From the NCBI GenBank assembly GCA_000434635.1, contig HF988135.1:26448-72047 (forward strand): a stretch of DNA of 45,600 nt, read 5' to 3'. The stretch's first letter is position 1. Every line of letters starts with the position of its first letter. The translations under genes were made by a program, and so were the position numbers. Of this stretch, positions 8,330-17,298 are shown piece by piece. Source of the stretch: Firmicutes bacterium CAG:110. GTDB taxonomy: Bacteria; Bacillota; Clostridia; Oscillospirales; Oscillospiraceae. Below the pieces are notes generated by a model. The model had not been told where the DNA came from. It saw only the letters and a list, made by a program, of their open reading frames with translations, and ran no database searches.

Positions 8330-9316
8330 TCATTCGCTTCCTTTCCCGTTTCTGCGCTCCAAGCAATTCATCAGGTGACAGCTGCCTTCAAAGGACAGCT
8401 GTCCCAGAACCAGCCACACATTCCCGGCAGGCGACAGCTTTCTGCTGGGCAAAAGCGGCGTCAGCCCGGAAACCGTCTTCCGCAGACTTTCCTTTGCCTG
8501 ACGCAGCTCCTCTCCGGACAGGTACTGAATACTCATTTGCATTGCATACTGGCAATATAGGAACAGATTTGCCCTGCCCTCATATTCCAGCGACGGCATA
8601 TGCGTTTTCAGATACGCCAGCCGCTGCTCCTGTGCCTGAACGCCCTCCAGTCTGCGCAGCGAAAAGCCGCCATGCATAACGCTGTCCGGCTGCTGACGGT
8701 AGGCATAGAGCTTTCTGGTGGAGCGAACCAGCCGCTTCGCGTTTCCCAGCACCCGATAGGTGAAAAATTCATCATCGATTTTCGTCCCGACCGGGAACCG
8801 GATATCCCCGACGGTTTCCCGGCGGTACAGCTTGTTCCAGATCAGCTGGCGAAACGCCGTATCCCGAATGTGGCAGCGCATGGCTTCCAGGGGTGTATAG
8901 AAGGAAATCTCTCCGGCATCCGTGCCGAAAACAGCGTCGTTACGCTCCGTCTCCACGAAATCACATTCAGCGATATCCGCCCCTTCTTCCAGAAGCGTGT
9001 GCAGATATTGGTAACAGCCAGGGGCGATATAGTCGTCGCTGTCCACGAACGCAATTCGTTCTCCCCGCGCCGCATCCAGTCCGGCATTCCTGGCCGCGCC
9101 GCCTCCCGCGTTTTTTTGATGAATCACTCGAATCCGGCTGTCTTTTTCTGCCCAGGCATCGCACATGGCGCCGCTGGCGTCCGGGGAGCCGTCGTCGATC
9201 AGGATAATTTCCAGGTTGGAATAGGTCTGATTCACGATGGATTGGACACAGCAGTCCAGATAGTTTTCCACTTTATAGACAGGGACAATCACGCTGATCA
9301 ATGGCAGCTGCGTCAT
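8330..9316 (-). CDS. Glycosyltransferase family 2
   Basis: This 328-residue GT-A enzyme has ISVIVPVYKVENYL, EIILIDDGSPDASG, and AFVDSDDYIAPG. The ATG at 9314-9316 is chosen because an AGAGG site lies about 7 bases upstream and it places the family N-terminus at the normal point; an open extension further upstream overlaps the previous gene and lacks family sequence. The C-terminal section includes YAYRQQPDSVMHGGFS, shared with other capsule GT2 enzymes that act on a lipid-linked acceptor. It is an internal member of unit B, with 11 bases to the preceding GT2. Confidence 0.9.
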   Translation of the reverse strand: MTQLPLISVIVPVYKVENYLDCCVQSIVNQTYSNLEIILIDDGSPDASGAMCDAWAEKDSRIRVIHQKNAGGGAARNAGLDAARGERIAFVDSDDYIAPGCYQYLHTLLEEGADIAECDFVETERNDAVFGTDAGEISFYTPLEAMRCHIRDTAFRQLIWNKLYRRETVGDIRFPVGTKIDDEFFTYRVLGNAKRLVRSTRKLYAYRQQPDSVMHGGFSLRRLEGVQAQEQRLAYLKTHMPSLEYEGRANLFLYCQYAMQMSIQYLSGEELRQAKESLRKTVSGLTPLLPSRKLSPAGNVWLVLGQLSFEGSCHLMNCLERRNGKGSE

Positions 9317-9327
9317 AGTGTATCCTC

Positions 9328-10314
9328 TCAGTGTTCCTCTTCCCGCCGGAAGAGCTTCTCGTACAGTCTGTAAGTCAACCCAAACAGACCCGGCATCCTG
9401 CAAACCATTTTTGCCAGCAGCCGGTTTCGCTTTGACAGCAAATGGAAATACCCTTCCTGTTCTTCCATCTCGGTGCGAACCCGCCGGCGCCATTCGTCAT
9501 ACCGTTTCTCCGGATGCACGGAGAGCTGGGCGTAGGCAAACAGGAGATTCCGCATCAGCGCCCGGCGGGCGTCCTCCCGGATTTCACTGCCGCTGTCCTC
9601 CACAATCAGCTCCCGAACCCGGATGGGGTCGAACAGGCTGTGCTCGTTCAGCTGCCGGAAGGAGGCGGAATTTTCCCGCAAAATATAGCGGTAGGGGCAA
9701 AAATCCTCATATACCGACCGTTTCGCCCGGGAAAACAGGAAGTAATTCATGAGATAATCTTCGTTGTTCTTGATGGCGGGGTTCATCCGTTCCGCCAGTC
9801 CGGCGAACAGCTCCCGGCGGTACAGCTTGGTACACAGGCTGGACTCGACCTGCCCGCCGTCCAGCAAATCCCGCAGACCGGTCAGATTGTCCTGCTGCCG
9901 CAGCCGGCCGGTATTGTGGACATAGGCCACCCGGCCGTCGGGAAACTCCACCCGGTGTCCGCAGTGGGAAATGTCCGCGCCGTAGGCATGGGCGTTTTCC
10001 AGAAGATGGCGGTACATATCCGGGTCTATGGCATCGTCGCCGTCGGCGAAGCCGACCCATTCTCCCGTGGCCGCCGCTACGCCCGCAAGGCGGGCAGAGG
10101 TCACGCCGCCGTTTTCCTTGAAAATCGGTCTGATACGCCCGTCCCGGGCGGCATAGTCCTCCATCACCTGCCGGGTGTTGTCGGCGGAACCGTCGTCCAC
10201 CACAATGATTTCCAGCTTTGAATAGGTCTGCGCAAGGACGCTGTCCAGACACCGCGGAAGCCATGGAGCGACATTATACGCCGGTATGATGACCGAGATG
10301 GTTTCGCCCTCCAT
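9328..10314 (-). CDS. Glycosyltransferase family 2
   Basis: The 328-residue protein has ISVIIPAYNVAPWL, EIIVVDDGSADNT and GFADGDDAIDPD. The metal-binding motif is DGDD rather than the usual DSDD, which is seen in some active family members. An AAGGAGG site precedes the start, one of the strongest in the cluster. The C-terminal half includes NEDYLMNYFLFSRAK and FCPYRYILRENSASF, the acceptor side. It follows a GT4 gene by 12 bases. The role is to add a residue to the unit B polymer; sugar identity is not visible. Confidence 0.9.
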   Translation of the reverse strand: MEGETISVIIPAYNVAPWLPRCLDSVLAQTYSKLEIIVVDDGSADNTRQVMEDYAARDGRIRPIFKENGGVTSARLAGVAAATGEWVGFADGDDAIDPDMYRHLLENAHAYGADISHCGHRVEFPDGRVAYVHNTGRLRQQDNLTGLRDLLDGGQVESSLCTKLYRRELFAGLAERMNPAIKNNEDYLMNYFLFSRAKRSVYEDFCPYRYILRENSASFRQLNEHSLFDPIRVRELIVEDSGSEIREDARRALMRNLLFAYAQLSVHPEKRYDEWRRRVRTEMEEQEGYFHLLSKRNRLLAKMVCRMPGLFGLTYRLYEKLFRREEEH

Positions 10315-10326
10315 TTTGCTTCCTCC

Positions 10327-11406
10327 TTATTTTTTCGCCGCTAAGCGCTCATATTCTTCACAATATCGTTTCGCCATGGTCTCCGCGGAAAAACGGACGC
10401 TGTCCGCCAGCGCGTTCTGCCCAAGGGTTCTGCGCAAGTCCTCGCTGTCGATCAGCCTTTCGCAGGCCGCACACACCTCGCCGGGGTCGCAGCCGACCAG
10501 CAGTCCGCTCTCCCCATCCCGAAGCATATCCGGCACGCCGCCGACTCTGGACGCCACAATGGGCAGTCCCGTTCCCATGGCCTCGATGATGGTCATGGGC
10601 ATTCCCTCATATTTGGACGGCAGCAGGAACATATCCGCGTCGTGGAGATAGGGATGGACGTCCGCCTGATTTCCCAGAAAATGGGCGGCATGGCCGATGC
10701 CCAGTTCCCGTGCGTAATTTTCCATGTCCGTCCGCAAATGCCCGTCCCCCAAAAGGTTCAGGCAGCAGTTGGGGTGGGTTTTCAGGAGCTTTGCAAAGGC
10801 TTGCAGCAATCCTGCGTGGTTTTTCTGCTCGTCAAACCGGCCAATGTGCAGCAGGGAAACGGTATCCCCCAACCCATAGTCCGTTTTAGGAACGCACCGG
10901 CGGAGATTCACGCCGTTGAAAATCACGGGAACGCGGTCAAGGCCATAGAATTCCGTCACCGTCCGCTGAACCTCCGGGCTGAGCGCCACCGGCACAGACC
11001 AGCCCCGGTGATAGTAAAACCGGTTGAAAATGGCCTGGGCAGTCCCCTCTGCCTCCACCTTCGCCACGTTGTGAACCGTGTGGACGCAGGGAATGCCCCC
11101 CGCCAATCTAGCCGCCATCACCGCGTACAGAATCACGTTCAGGTGGGTGTGGACTACGTCCGGCCGTTCCTCCCGGAAAATCTTCATGAGCTTCGGCACC
11201 ACGGACATATCCAGCCCCGGCTTTTTGCTTAAGTACCGGATGCGGACGCCTGCTGCCTCCATGCGGTCGGAAATCTTTGTCCGCTCATCAAACAGACTCA
11301 CCACGACCACGTCGTGGCCCAGCTCCCGCAGGGCGTAAGTCAGATTTTCGCACATGGTTTCCGCCCCGCCGAAGCAGAAATAGGGGATGACCTGCAATAT
11401 TTTCAT
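10327..11406 (-). CDS. Glycosyltransferase family 4
   Basis: A GT-B fold enzyme of 359 residues. The N-terminal half begins MKILQVIPYFCFGGAETM, where the GGAE loop contacts the acceptor or donor phosphate. The C-terminal half has LLHIGRFDEQKNHAGLLQAF and the EX7E-type donor site in PSKYEGMPMTIIEAMGTGLP. Family 4 enzymes are retaining transferases using NDP-sugars. The start at 11404-11406 gives an ATGA overlap with the upstream GT4 and has a GGGGAGGA site at good distance. It is followed 12 bases later by a GT2. It closely resembles capsule and EPS transferases of Firmicutes, but no specific gene name is justified. Confidence 0.92.
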   Translation of the reverse strand: MKILQVIPYFCFGGAETMCENLTYALRELGHDVVVVSLFDERTKISDRMEAAGVRIRYLSKKPGLDMSVVPKLMKIFREERPDVVHTHLNVILYAVMAARLAGGIPCVHTVHNVAKVEAEGTAQAIFNRFYYHRGWSVPVALSPEVQRTVTEFYGLDRVPVIFNGVNLRRCVPKTDYGLGDTVSLLHIGRFDEQKNHAGLLQAFAKLLKTHPNCCLNLLGDGHLRTDMENYARELGIGHAAHFLGNQADVHPYLHDADMFLLPSKYEGMPMTIIEAMGTGLPIVASRVGGVPDMLRDGESGLLVGCDPGEVCAACERLIDSEDLRRTLGQNALADSVRFSAETMAKRYCEEYERLAAKK

Positions 11407-12452
11407 AGCGTTCCTCCCCATTGGCGGTAACAGGCGAGAATGGTGTCGTTATATTTCTGTTCGTCGTTGATTTTGGCGAATTTCTTCGCCGCGTTTTCGG
11501 ACAGAAGCCGTCTATGGTCAGGATTTTCCACGATTTTCAGAATATCCTCCGCCAGCACGACGTCTTCGTCACTTAAGTATCCGTCCACGCCGTTTTCGAT
11601 CAGGTCTTTCATCCCGTCGGACGGGGTGCTGACCACCGGCGTTCCCAGCGCCATGGCTTCCAGGGCGCACATGGGCGTTCCCTCCCAGCGGGAGGTCAGG
11701 ATTATCGCCTTGCTGTCCGCCACCATTTTGATGGGGTTGCTCTGGAAGCCCAAAAAATGCACATTGTCCTGCAAGTCCAGTTCCCTGCACAGCGCTTTTG
11801 TCTCTTCCTCCAGTTCTCCCGCACCGACCACCGCCACTTTGATGTCCGGCTTGCGTTCCTTCAGAGCGGCGCTCAGACGCATCAGGCGCTGGGGATCCTT
11901 CTGATAAGTCAGACGGCCGAGGTAGATCATGTCAAAATCGTAGGTATTTCCATCACTGTCCCGCATGGCAAAAATCCGCTTGGCGTCGATGATGTTGTAC
12001 AGCACGCTGCTCTTTTTGGCGAACAGCCTGTGGAACACATACCCCTCGTAGGAGCTGTTGGAGACCCAGAAAATATGCTTTGCCCGGAAGCCCGCCAGCA
12101 GATAGGCGATGGACTTCGCGGACAGTCCTCTGGCGTCGTAGGCGTTGTTATGGATGTGGGAAATCAGGGGGATTTTGCCGCAGCACAGCGCCGCGACGAA
12201 GCTGGTGCGCATGTCGTGGGCGTGAATCACGTCCGGCTGATACTCCCGAATCACCCGGCTGAGGGTCGCAGGGGTCAGCTCCTCCACGCCATAGTGCCGG
12301 ATGCCCATGCCGTCCAGAATTTCCCAGACTTCCTCGCATTCCAGACTGCAATAGGCCATGTCCACCCTGCCCTCAAAGGCTTTGATGATCTGGGCGGCAA
12401 CCTTTTCCGCGCCGGTGTAAATTTTGGAATACAGAACGTGCAGTACCTTCAT
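11403..12452 (-). CDS. Glycosyltransferase family 4
   Basis: This 349-residue GT-B enzyme starts MKVLHVLYSKIYTGAEKV, with the TGAEK loop, and has DVIHAHDMRTSFVAALC in the N-terminal half. The C-terminal half has MIYLGRLTYQKDPQRLMRL and LTSRWEGTPMCALEAMALGTP, the family donor site with its two spaced glutamates. It overlaps the next GT4 by 4 bases and follows the deacetylase gene by 19 bases. It is cytoplasmic with no predicted signal. It presumably works on the same lipid-linked glycan as its neighbour. Confidence 0.92.
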   Translation of the reverse strand: MKVLHVLYSKIYTGAEKVAAQIIKAFEGRVDMAYCSLECEEVWEILDGMGIRHYGVEELTPATLSRVIREYQPDVIHAHDMRTSFVAALCCGKIPLISHIHNNAYDARGLSAKSIAYLLAGFRAKHIFWVSNSSYEGYVFHRLFAKKSSVLYNIIDAKRIFAMRDSDGNTYDFDMIYLGRLTYQKDPQRLMRLSAALKERKPDIKVAVVGAGELEEETKALCRELDLQDNVHFLGFQSNPIKMVADSKAIILTSRWEGTPMCALEAMALGTPVVSTPSDGMKDLIENGVDGYLSDEDVVLAEDILKIVENPDHRRLLSENAAKKFAKINDEQKYNDTILACYRQWGGTL

Positions 12453-12471
12453 GTCTCCGCCCTCTTTTCTT

Positions 12472-13425
12472 TTATTTTCCCGCTGCTTCCCGCATATTCA
12501 GGCTTTCCATGCCGTATTTTTCTTTCAGTTCGGCGTAATAGCGGAAGATTTCTTCCAGCTGCGCCATGTGTTCCGCCGTGCGGACGCCGATGTTGTGGGG
12601 GTGCCACCACAGATGGAAGGTCAGGCCGTTTTTCGCCGCGTGGAGCATCTGGCGTTTGATTCTGTGGACCTTTAAGCCCTCCATGAAATGAAGCGGCCCC
12701 AAAATCGGCCGGAACATCTGGGTTCCCCGCAGGTTCCAGATGCCGTCTTCCTGCTTTGGCGTGTAGCTGCCGTACCCGGTGATGGGGAAATAGGTGTCCG
12801 TCAGCCGCAGTACCCGCAGGGGAAAATGGACGTGGACTTTATTTTCCACCCAGTTGTCTTCCATTCCCCGGTAGGCGGTGAAGCCCAAGTCCCGCAGCAC
12901 CCGGATGTATGCCGGGTCGCACTGATTCCGGGGCAGCACCGCAGAGGTCAGGGTGTAGCCGTATTTCGCGGCAATGGCCTTCGCCGCGGTCATATCCGCC
13001 GCGAACTGCTCCGCTGTCTGCCCCTTTTCCTTGCAGTAGTAATGGGAAAAAGTGTGGCTGCCGATCTCCTGCCCCGGCGTTCCCGCGACCAGCTCAATCA
13101 GTGACGGGGCAAAAAAGCAGGGCGCGTCCGCTTCCGCTTCTCCGATTTTGGAGAACTCGGCATAGGAATTCAGCGCCGGGTCATCATAAGCAGGCCGCAG
13201 ACCTTCCTCCGGGAAAAACGAGGCCGCTTCCTGTGCGCTCCTGGCGAACAGATATCCCACCGTCGCCCACGTGGCATGGATGCCGTATTTCTGAAACAGC
13301 GCCAGCAGCCCGGGAATCGCCTTTCTGCCGCCCAGAACGTGATCCTGATACTTCTCCAGCGGACACACGTCCAGCATTCCCCAAAACAGCTCAAAATCCA
13401 GCGATATGATCAGCGTTCCGGCCAT
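12472..13425 (-). CDS. Polysaccharide deacetylase family protein
   Basis: The 317-residue protein carries the NodB-fold marks: SLDFE with Asp10 and Glu12 at the metal site, GIHATWATVGYLF, and GSHTFSH with His124 and His128 as metal ligands. Near the end HLWWHPHNIG supplies the expected last histidine region. Family enzymes remove N- or O-acetyl groups from glycans, and some members of this cytoplasmic branch deacetylate sugar precursors. No signal peptide is visible, so it probably acts on a nucleotide-sugar or lipid-linked glycan inside the cell. It lies between two GT4 genes with gaps of 18-19 bases. The product could carry a free amino group, giving positive charge; this is inference. Confidence 0.88.
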   Translation of the reverse strand: MAGTLIISLDFELFWGMLDVCPLEKYQDHVLGGRKAIPGLLALFQKYGIHATWATVGYLFARSAQEAASFFPEEGLRPAYDDPALNSYAEFSKIGEAEADAPCFFAPSLIELVAGTPGQEIGSHTFSHYYCKEKGQTAEQFAADMTAAKAIAAKYGYTLTSAVLPRNQCDPAYIRVLRDLGFTAYRGMEDNWVENKVHVHFPLRVLRLTDTYFPITGYGSYTPKQEDGIWNLRGTQMFRPILGPLHFMEGLKVHRIKRQMLHAAKNGLTFHLWWHPHNIGVRTAEHMAQLEEIFRYYAELKEKYGMESLNMREAAGK

Positions 13426-13443
13426 GCCGCCGCCCCCCTTCGT

Positions 13444-14574
13444 TCATACACTTAAGTAAATTTCCTTCATCTTTTGCTGTACCGCTTTCGCGTCGAACCG
13501 GGAAACCGTCTGCGACGCAGCGCGTCCCAGCTGTTCCCGCAGCGCCGGGTCATGGTACAGCTTCAGGATGGCCGCCGCCACGCCCTCGGGCGTGTTCTCC
13601 GCAAACAGGCCGTCAACGCCGTGCTCGATCAAATCCGTGTTGCCCCGGATCTTCGAGCAGACCGCAGGCAGGCCGCAGCTCATGGCCTCCATCAGCGCCA
13701 CCGGCATTCCTTCCCGGAAGGACATAAACGCGAATATGTCGCTGCACCGGCACAGTTCCGGCACATCATGGCGATAGCCAAGGAAGTGGACATGCTCCCA
13801 GATGCCCAGCTGCCGCGCTTCGGCTTCCAGCGCGTCCCTCTGCTCTCCCCGGCCGCAGATGAGATAGTGCATGCTTTCATAGCCCGGCTCGTTTTTCAGC
13901 AGCGCCAGCGCCTTGAGCACCGTAGAATGGTTCTTGTTTTTCGTCATTTCCGCCACGGTGAGGATCAGGAAATCCTGCCCGGTCAGTCCCAGCTCCCGGC
14001 GCTTTTCCGCCCGGTCTACGGTGCCGACGTGGAATTTCGCCGTATCCACCCCCACGCCGGGGACGTATTCAATACGCTTCGCGCGGATTTTTCTCTTTGC
14101 CAGCGCGTAGTCCTCTTTGTTGATGGTCACGAGAACATCCGTCAGCGGTGCAAGCAGCCATTCCGCCGGGTAGAACATCAGCCAGTTTTTCACGGGCGCA
14201 CCCTTGAAAAAGTGGAAGCCGTGGGCGGTGTAAATCACCTTGGTTCCCCGCTTCCGGGCGTCCCGCGCCGCCAGGCGGGCGATCATGGCGCCCACGGGGG
14301 TATGGCAGTGAATGATGTCGAAATGCTCCCGGTCGATAATGGCTTTCAGCTCCCGGTAGGCTTTGATGTTGGCCGCCTTCCACGGGAGACGTTCAAAGGG
14401 AATGTCATAGTAAGTATCGCAGAATGGAATCTGGCAGTCGGCGGGGTCTTCATAGTCGTTCCGCGCCGCCACTGCTGTCTCCCAGCCCATGTCCTGAAAC
14501 ATTTTCAGATAGGGGATATGGAATTCCATTATGTGGGTTTTGACCACCGTTGCCACGAACAGCACCTTTTTCAT
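13444..14574 (-). CDS. Glycosyltransferase family 4 (first gene of unit B)
   Basis: The 376-residue enzyme begins MKKVLFVATVVKTHIMEFHIPY and has DIIHCHTPVGAMIARLAAR and KVIYTAHGFHFFKGAP, typical of the EpsD/CapJ-like branch of GT4. The C-terminal half has LTVAEMTKNKNHSTVL and FMSFREGMPVALMEAMSCGLP, the donor site. The ATG at 14572-14574 is preceded by an AGAGGG site about 7 bases away. A good sigma-A promoter lies 35-63 bases upstream, so this gene opens the second transcription unit. Its position suggests an early transfer, possibly onto the lipid-linked first sugar, although no second initiating transferase is seen for unit B. Confidence 0.92.
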   Translation of the reverse strand: MKKVLFVATVVKTHIMEFHIPYLKMFQDMGWETAVAARNDYEDPADCQIPFCDTYYDIPFERLPWKAANIKAYRELKAIIDREHFDIIHCHTPVGAMIARLAARDARKRGTKVIYTAHGFHFFKGAPVKNWLMFYPAEWLLAPLTDVLVTINKEDYALAKRKIRAKRIEYVPGVGVDTAKFHVGTVDRAEKRRELGLTGQDFLILTVAEMTKNKNHSTVLKALALLKNEPGYESMHYLICGRGEQRDALEAEARQLGIWEHVHFLGYRHDVPELCRCSDIFAFMSFREGMPVALMEAMSCGLPAVCSKIRGNTDLIEHGVDGLFAENTPEGVAAAILKLYHDPALREQLGRAASQTVSRFDAKAVQQKMKEIYLSV

Positions 14575-14608
14575 TCCATTCCCTCTTTTCGGATACAATG
14601 TCGAATGT

Positions 14609-14637
14609 ATTATACACCATTCCACGTCCTATTTCAA
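14609..14637 (-). promoter_or_regulatory. Sigma-A promoter of unit B
   Basis: On the minus strand TTGAAA (14632-14637) and TATAAT (14609-14614) are separated by exactly 17 bases. The -35 matches consensus at 5 of 6 positions and the -10 at 6 of 6. Transcription would begin near 14602, about 28 bases before the start codon of the GT4 gene. It stands just downstream of a terminator, so unit B should be transcribed independently of unit A. Confidence 0.8.
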
Positions 14638-14647
14638 CCACAAGCGC

Positions 14648-14673
14648 GAAAAAAGGCCGGGCAGCCAGCCCGG
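14648..14673 (-). terminator. Intrinsic terminator at the end of unit A
   Basis: Reading the minus strand, CCGGGC and GCCCGG (14668-14673 and 14657-14662) form a 6-bp GC-only stem with a 5-base loop, followed by CC and a run of six T (14649-14654). This is a short but standard rho-independent terminator. It lies 200 bases after the flippase stop codon and 11 bases before the unit B promoter. Confidence 0.7.
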
Positions 14674-14707
14674 GACGGCGGAGATCAGCATCCCGCAGAA
14701 CTCATAC

Positions 14708-14865
14708 TGAACTCCAATTAAAATCTTTAGAAAAGATTTTAATTGCCCGAAGGGCAAGGAGTTCATACGAGACTTGTTTTGTGATTTCTTTCCTTATAAA
14801 TCACAAAACTGGCAGCGCCATCAGGCGATGCCTTCCTGATTGAAATCAAAGATTTTAATCAGGAA
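14708..14865. repeat. Four consecutive hairpins behind the flippase gene
   Basis: The stretch between the flippase stop and the terminator is almost entirely base-paired. An 8-bp outer stem (14708-14715 with 14758-14765) encloses a perfect 13-bp stem with a 3-base loop (14716-14744) and GCCCgaaGGGC (14745-14755). Then comes a perfect 12-bp stem with a 10-base loop (14776-14787 with 14798-14809), a 9-bp stem with one mismatch (14811-14832), and a 15-bp stem with one G:U pair and a 3-base loop (14833-14865). It would lie in the 3' untranslated RNA of unit A. The style matches the larger element at 32433-32710. No open frame of interest is present. Confidence 0.8.
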
Positions 14866-14871
14866 ATAGTA

Positions 14872-16263
14872 TCAGATCAATACTTTCCGCTTTCTGATTC
14901 GCAAAAGCTCCCATAGGCCAATGGCCGCGCCCAGTCCCCAGCGCGCCAGCCACAGTCCATCCGCCGCCACGGACGCCACGGCCACAGCGGCGAACACCGC
15001 CGCGTACCCGACCCACATTTTCAGCGGGAAGGGGTATTCTTTCCCGCCCAGAGCGAAACGGACGTACAGATAGTGCAGCGTCAGCTGCAAACTGTGGGAA
15101 ATCAGCGTCGCCACCGCCGCGCCGGCCATGCCGATGCGCAGGATCAGCAGGTAATTCAGCCCCACATTTATCAGCGACGACACAATAGTGATGATCGAGA
15201 CGACCTTGGTCTTTTTGTGGTAATACTCGAAATTCACCGGGAAGGTACACAGGAAATTGGTGTAGTAGCTGGACACAAAAATGGGAATGAGCATGGTGCT
15301 TCCCCAGAAATCCCGGGAAACGTAGACATAGCGGTACACTTCGCTGGCCAGCAGCACGAAGCCCACGGAAAGCACCGTGAAAAGCTCCAGAAAATTCCCC
15401 GCCTTTTCCCGCAGATTCTCCCGGTTGCCCTGCTTCATGTCCTCGAAGAAAAAGGGGCACCATGAATTGTTCAGGGCGGTGAACAGAGTGAACATGATGC
15501 CGCCGAAATTCAGCGCCGCGCCGTAGCAGCCCACCGTGGCCTCGTCCATCATCTGCTGGAGCATCACCTTGTCGCTCTGCCCCAGAATCAGGTCTGAAAG
15601 GTTGTAAAATACCGTCGGAATGGCAAGAACAATGCAGAATTTCCAATATTCCTTGTTGTAAAAGGTCTTCCCCTTCGCCAGAATCCAGATGCACACCGGA
15701 ATGCCCAGCACGCCGTAGGTCACGGCGATAGCGGAAATGCGGCCTAAGTAGTTGATCTGCTTGGGCAGCAGCAGAATCAGCACAATGGAGAGGATCAGGG
15801 TGGTCAGCGTCACCACAAGGGACATGGCCATGTTCCGCCCTGCCTTGAATTCGTAGACGAATTTGGTGTTCAGGAAGTTGACGCAGAAGGTGCCGAAGCC
15901 CTGAATGAGCATCAGCACGATCAAAAACCAGCTCAGCTTCAGCGCCCCGGAAATGGGGCCGATAAAGCACAGCACCAGTGCGCTGAAAATCAGATACACC
16001 AGCGTGGACAGGCTCATGGCCGAGGACTGGTAGCGCAGCTGGTCTCCCTCCGGGTACTCCACCCGGGCGTTGACCAGCGTCCCCTGGGTTTGCAGCGTGA
16101 ACACAATGGCGATCACCGCCACCCATGTGTTGTAAATTTGGGTAACGCCGTAACCGCTGGTTCCCAGCAGACGGGTAAACAGGGGCGCTGTGAATATGGA
16201 AATGCCTCTGAGCAAAACGGTGCTCAGAATGTTAAAAAAAGCAACCCGGTTTCGTCGATTCAT
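14872..16263 (-). CDS. Polysaccharide flippase, Wzx/PST family
   Basis: The 463-residue protein is hydrophobic throughout with about 12 helices, beginning AFFNILSTVLLRGISIFTAPLFTRLLGTSGYG, the usual first two helices of oligosaccharide flippases. The loop GQSDKVMLQQMMDEATVGCYG after a central helix is a common family landmark. It would flip undecaprenyl-pyrophosphate-linked repeat units made by unit A to the outer face, where the Wzy-like protein at 21672-22901 joins them. A GGAG site lies about 7 bases before the start; only 3 bases separate it from the GT2 gene. It is the last gene of unit A. Confidence 0.92.
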   Translation of the reverse strand: MNRRNRVAFFNILSTVLLRGISIFTAPLFTRLLGTSGYGVTQIYNTWVAVIAIVFTLQTQGTLVNARVEYPEGDQLRYQSSAMSLSTLVYLIFSALVLCFIGPISGALKLSWFLIVLMLIQGFGTFCVNFLNTKFVYEFKAGRNMAMSLVVTLTTLILSIVLILLLPKQINYLGRISAIAVTYGVLGIPVCIWILAKGKTFYNKEYWKFCIVLAIPTVFYNLSDLILGQSDKVMLQQMMDEATVGCYGAALNFGGIMFTLFTALNNSWCPFFFEDMKQGNRENLREKAGNFLELFTVLSVGFVLLASEVYRYVYVSRDFWGSTMLIPIFVSSYYTNFLCTFPVNFEYYHKKTKVVSIITIVSSLINVGLNYLLILRIGMAGAAVATLISHSLQLTLHYLYVRFALGGKEYPFPLKMWVGYAAVFAAVAVASVAADGLWLARWGLGAAIGLWELLRIRKRKVLI

Positions 16264-16266
16264 AGT

Positions 16267-17280
16267 TCACTCCGCGCTTTTTGCATCCGTTTTCCCGGGA
16301 CGCACCCCGTGGTAAAGCCCCCGCATGGGGCGGTACAATCCGGCGGCCAGCAGCAAATCCGTCACCCGCTCCTGCCTGCCAAACAGCGGGCTGGTCAGCA
16401 AAAAGGAAATATGCCTGCAAAGCGCCTTCCGGGACAGGCGGTATTCATCTGCAAATTTCTGCCGGGTATCCTTGTCCGCCAAATCCAGCGTCAGCAGATT
16501 GTAGGCGAGGGAACGCACCCGCAGATACCGCGCCGCATCCGCGATTCCCGGATAATTGTCCCGGATAAACGGGTAGACTTCTGCCGTATGTCTGGAAAAG
16601 TGGAAGGTTTTCTCCGAAACCGAGGACGAGGTGATGCTCCCCGGCCGGTGGTAATAATTGTAAACGGGGCAGGGCAGCATAGCCGCCTGTCCGGCATCCA
16701 GCGCAATGCGGTAGGTGGTAGGAACGTCCTCGCAGATCACCCCAAGGGGATAGCGGGCAGACGCAAAAAGGCTTCTATGATACAGCTTGTCCCATGCGGC
16801 GGAGTCGATGTTCTCCCAATGGAAAATCCGGCGCACTAGTTCTTCCCCGGAAATGACCTCCTCTTTTGGCGGGCACAGCCCCAGCGTCTTCTCCCCGGTC
16901 TCGCTGCCGACGTCCCAGCGCCCCGCGCAGACCAGACGGACGCCGTATTTTTCCATCAGCGCCATCATTTTCTCGTACATATCCGGCTCGATCCAGTCGT
17001 CGCTGTCCACGAAGGAAAGGTACTCCCCTGTCGCCGCGTCTATTCCGGCGTTCCGGGCGCTGCTCAGGCCGCCGTTTTTCTTGTGAATTGCTTTGACTCT
17101 GGCGTCCTGCCGGGCGTAGGCGTCGCAGATGGCGCCGCTGTTGTCCTTCGTGCCGTCGTCCACCAGAAGAATCTCCAGATTCTCATAGGTCTGCGCCAGA
17201 ATGGATTCCACGCACCGGGGAAGGTACTGCTCCACATTGTACACCGGAACAATGACGCTGATCCGCGGGTTCTGATTCAT
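16267..17280 (-). CDS. Glycosyltransferase family 2
   Basis: A 337-residue GT-A enzyme with ISVIVPVYNVEQYL, EILLVDDGTKDNSG, KKNGGLSSARNAG and SFVDSDDWIEPD. It is the only family 2 enzyme in unit A. Its N-terminal third is close to those of the unit B GT2 enzymes, while the C-terminal acceptor half (YNYYHRPGSITSSSVSE) differs. An AAGGA site precedes the start. The gap to the preceding GT4 is 18 bases. It adds one residue of the repeat unit; donor unknown. Confidence 0.9.
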   Translation of the reverse strand: MNQNPRISVIVPVYNVEQYLPRCVESILAQTYENLEILLVDDGTKDNSGAICDAYARQDARVKAIHKKNGGLSSARNAGIDAATGEYLSFVDSDDWIEPDMYEKMMALMEKYGVRLVCAGRWDVGSETGEKTLGLCPPKEEVISGEELVRRIFHWENIDSAAWDKLYHRSLFASARYPLGVICEDVPTTYRIALDAGQAAMLPCPVYNYYHRPGSITSSSVSEKTFHFSRHTAEVYPFIRDNYPGIADAARYLRVRSLAYNLLTLDLADKDTRQKFADEYRLSRKALCRHISFLLTSPLFGRQERVTDLLLAAGLYRPMRGLYHGVRPGKTDAKSAE

Positions 17281-17298
17281 GCCGCATTCCTTCCTTTC

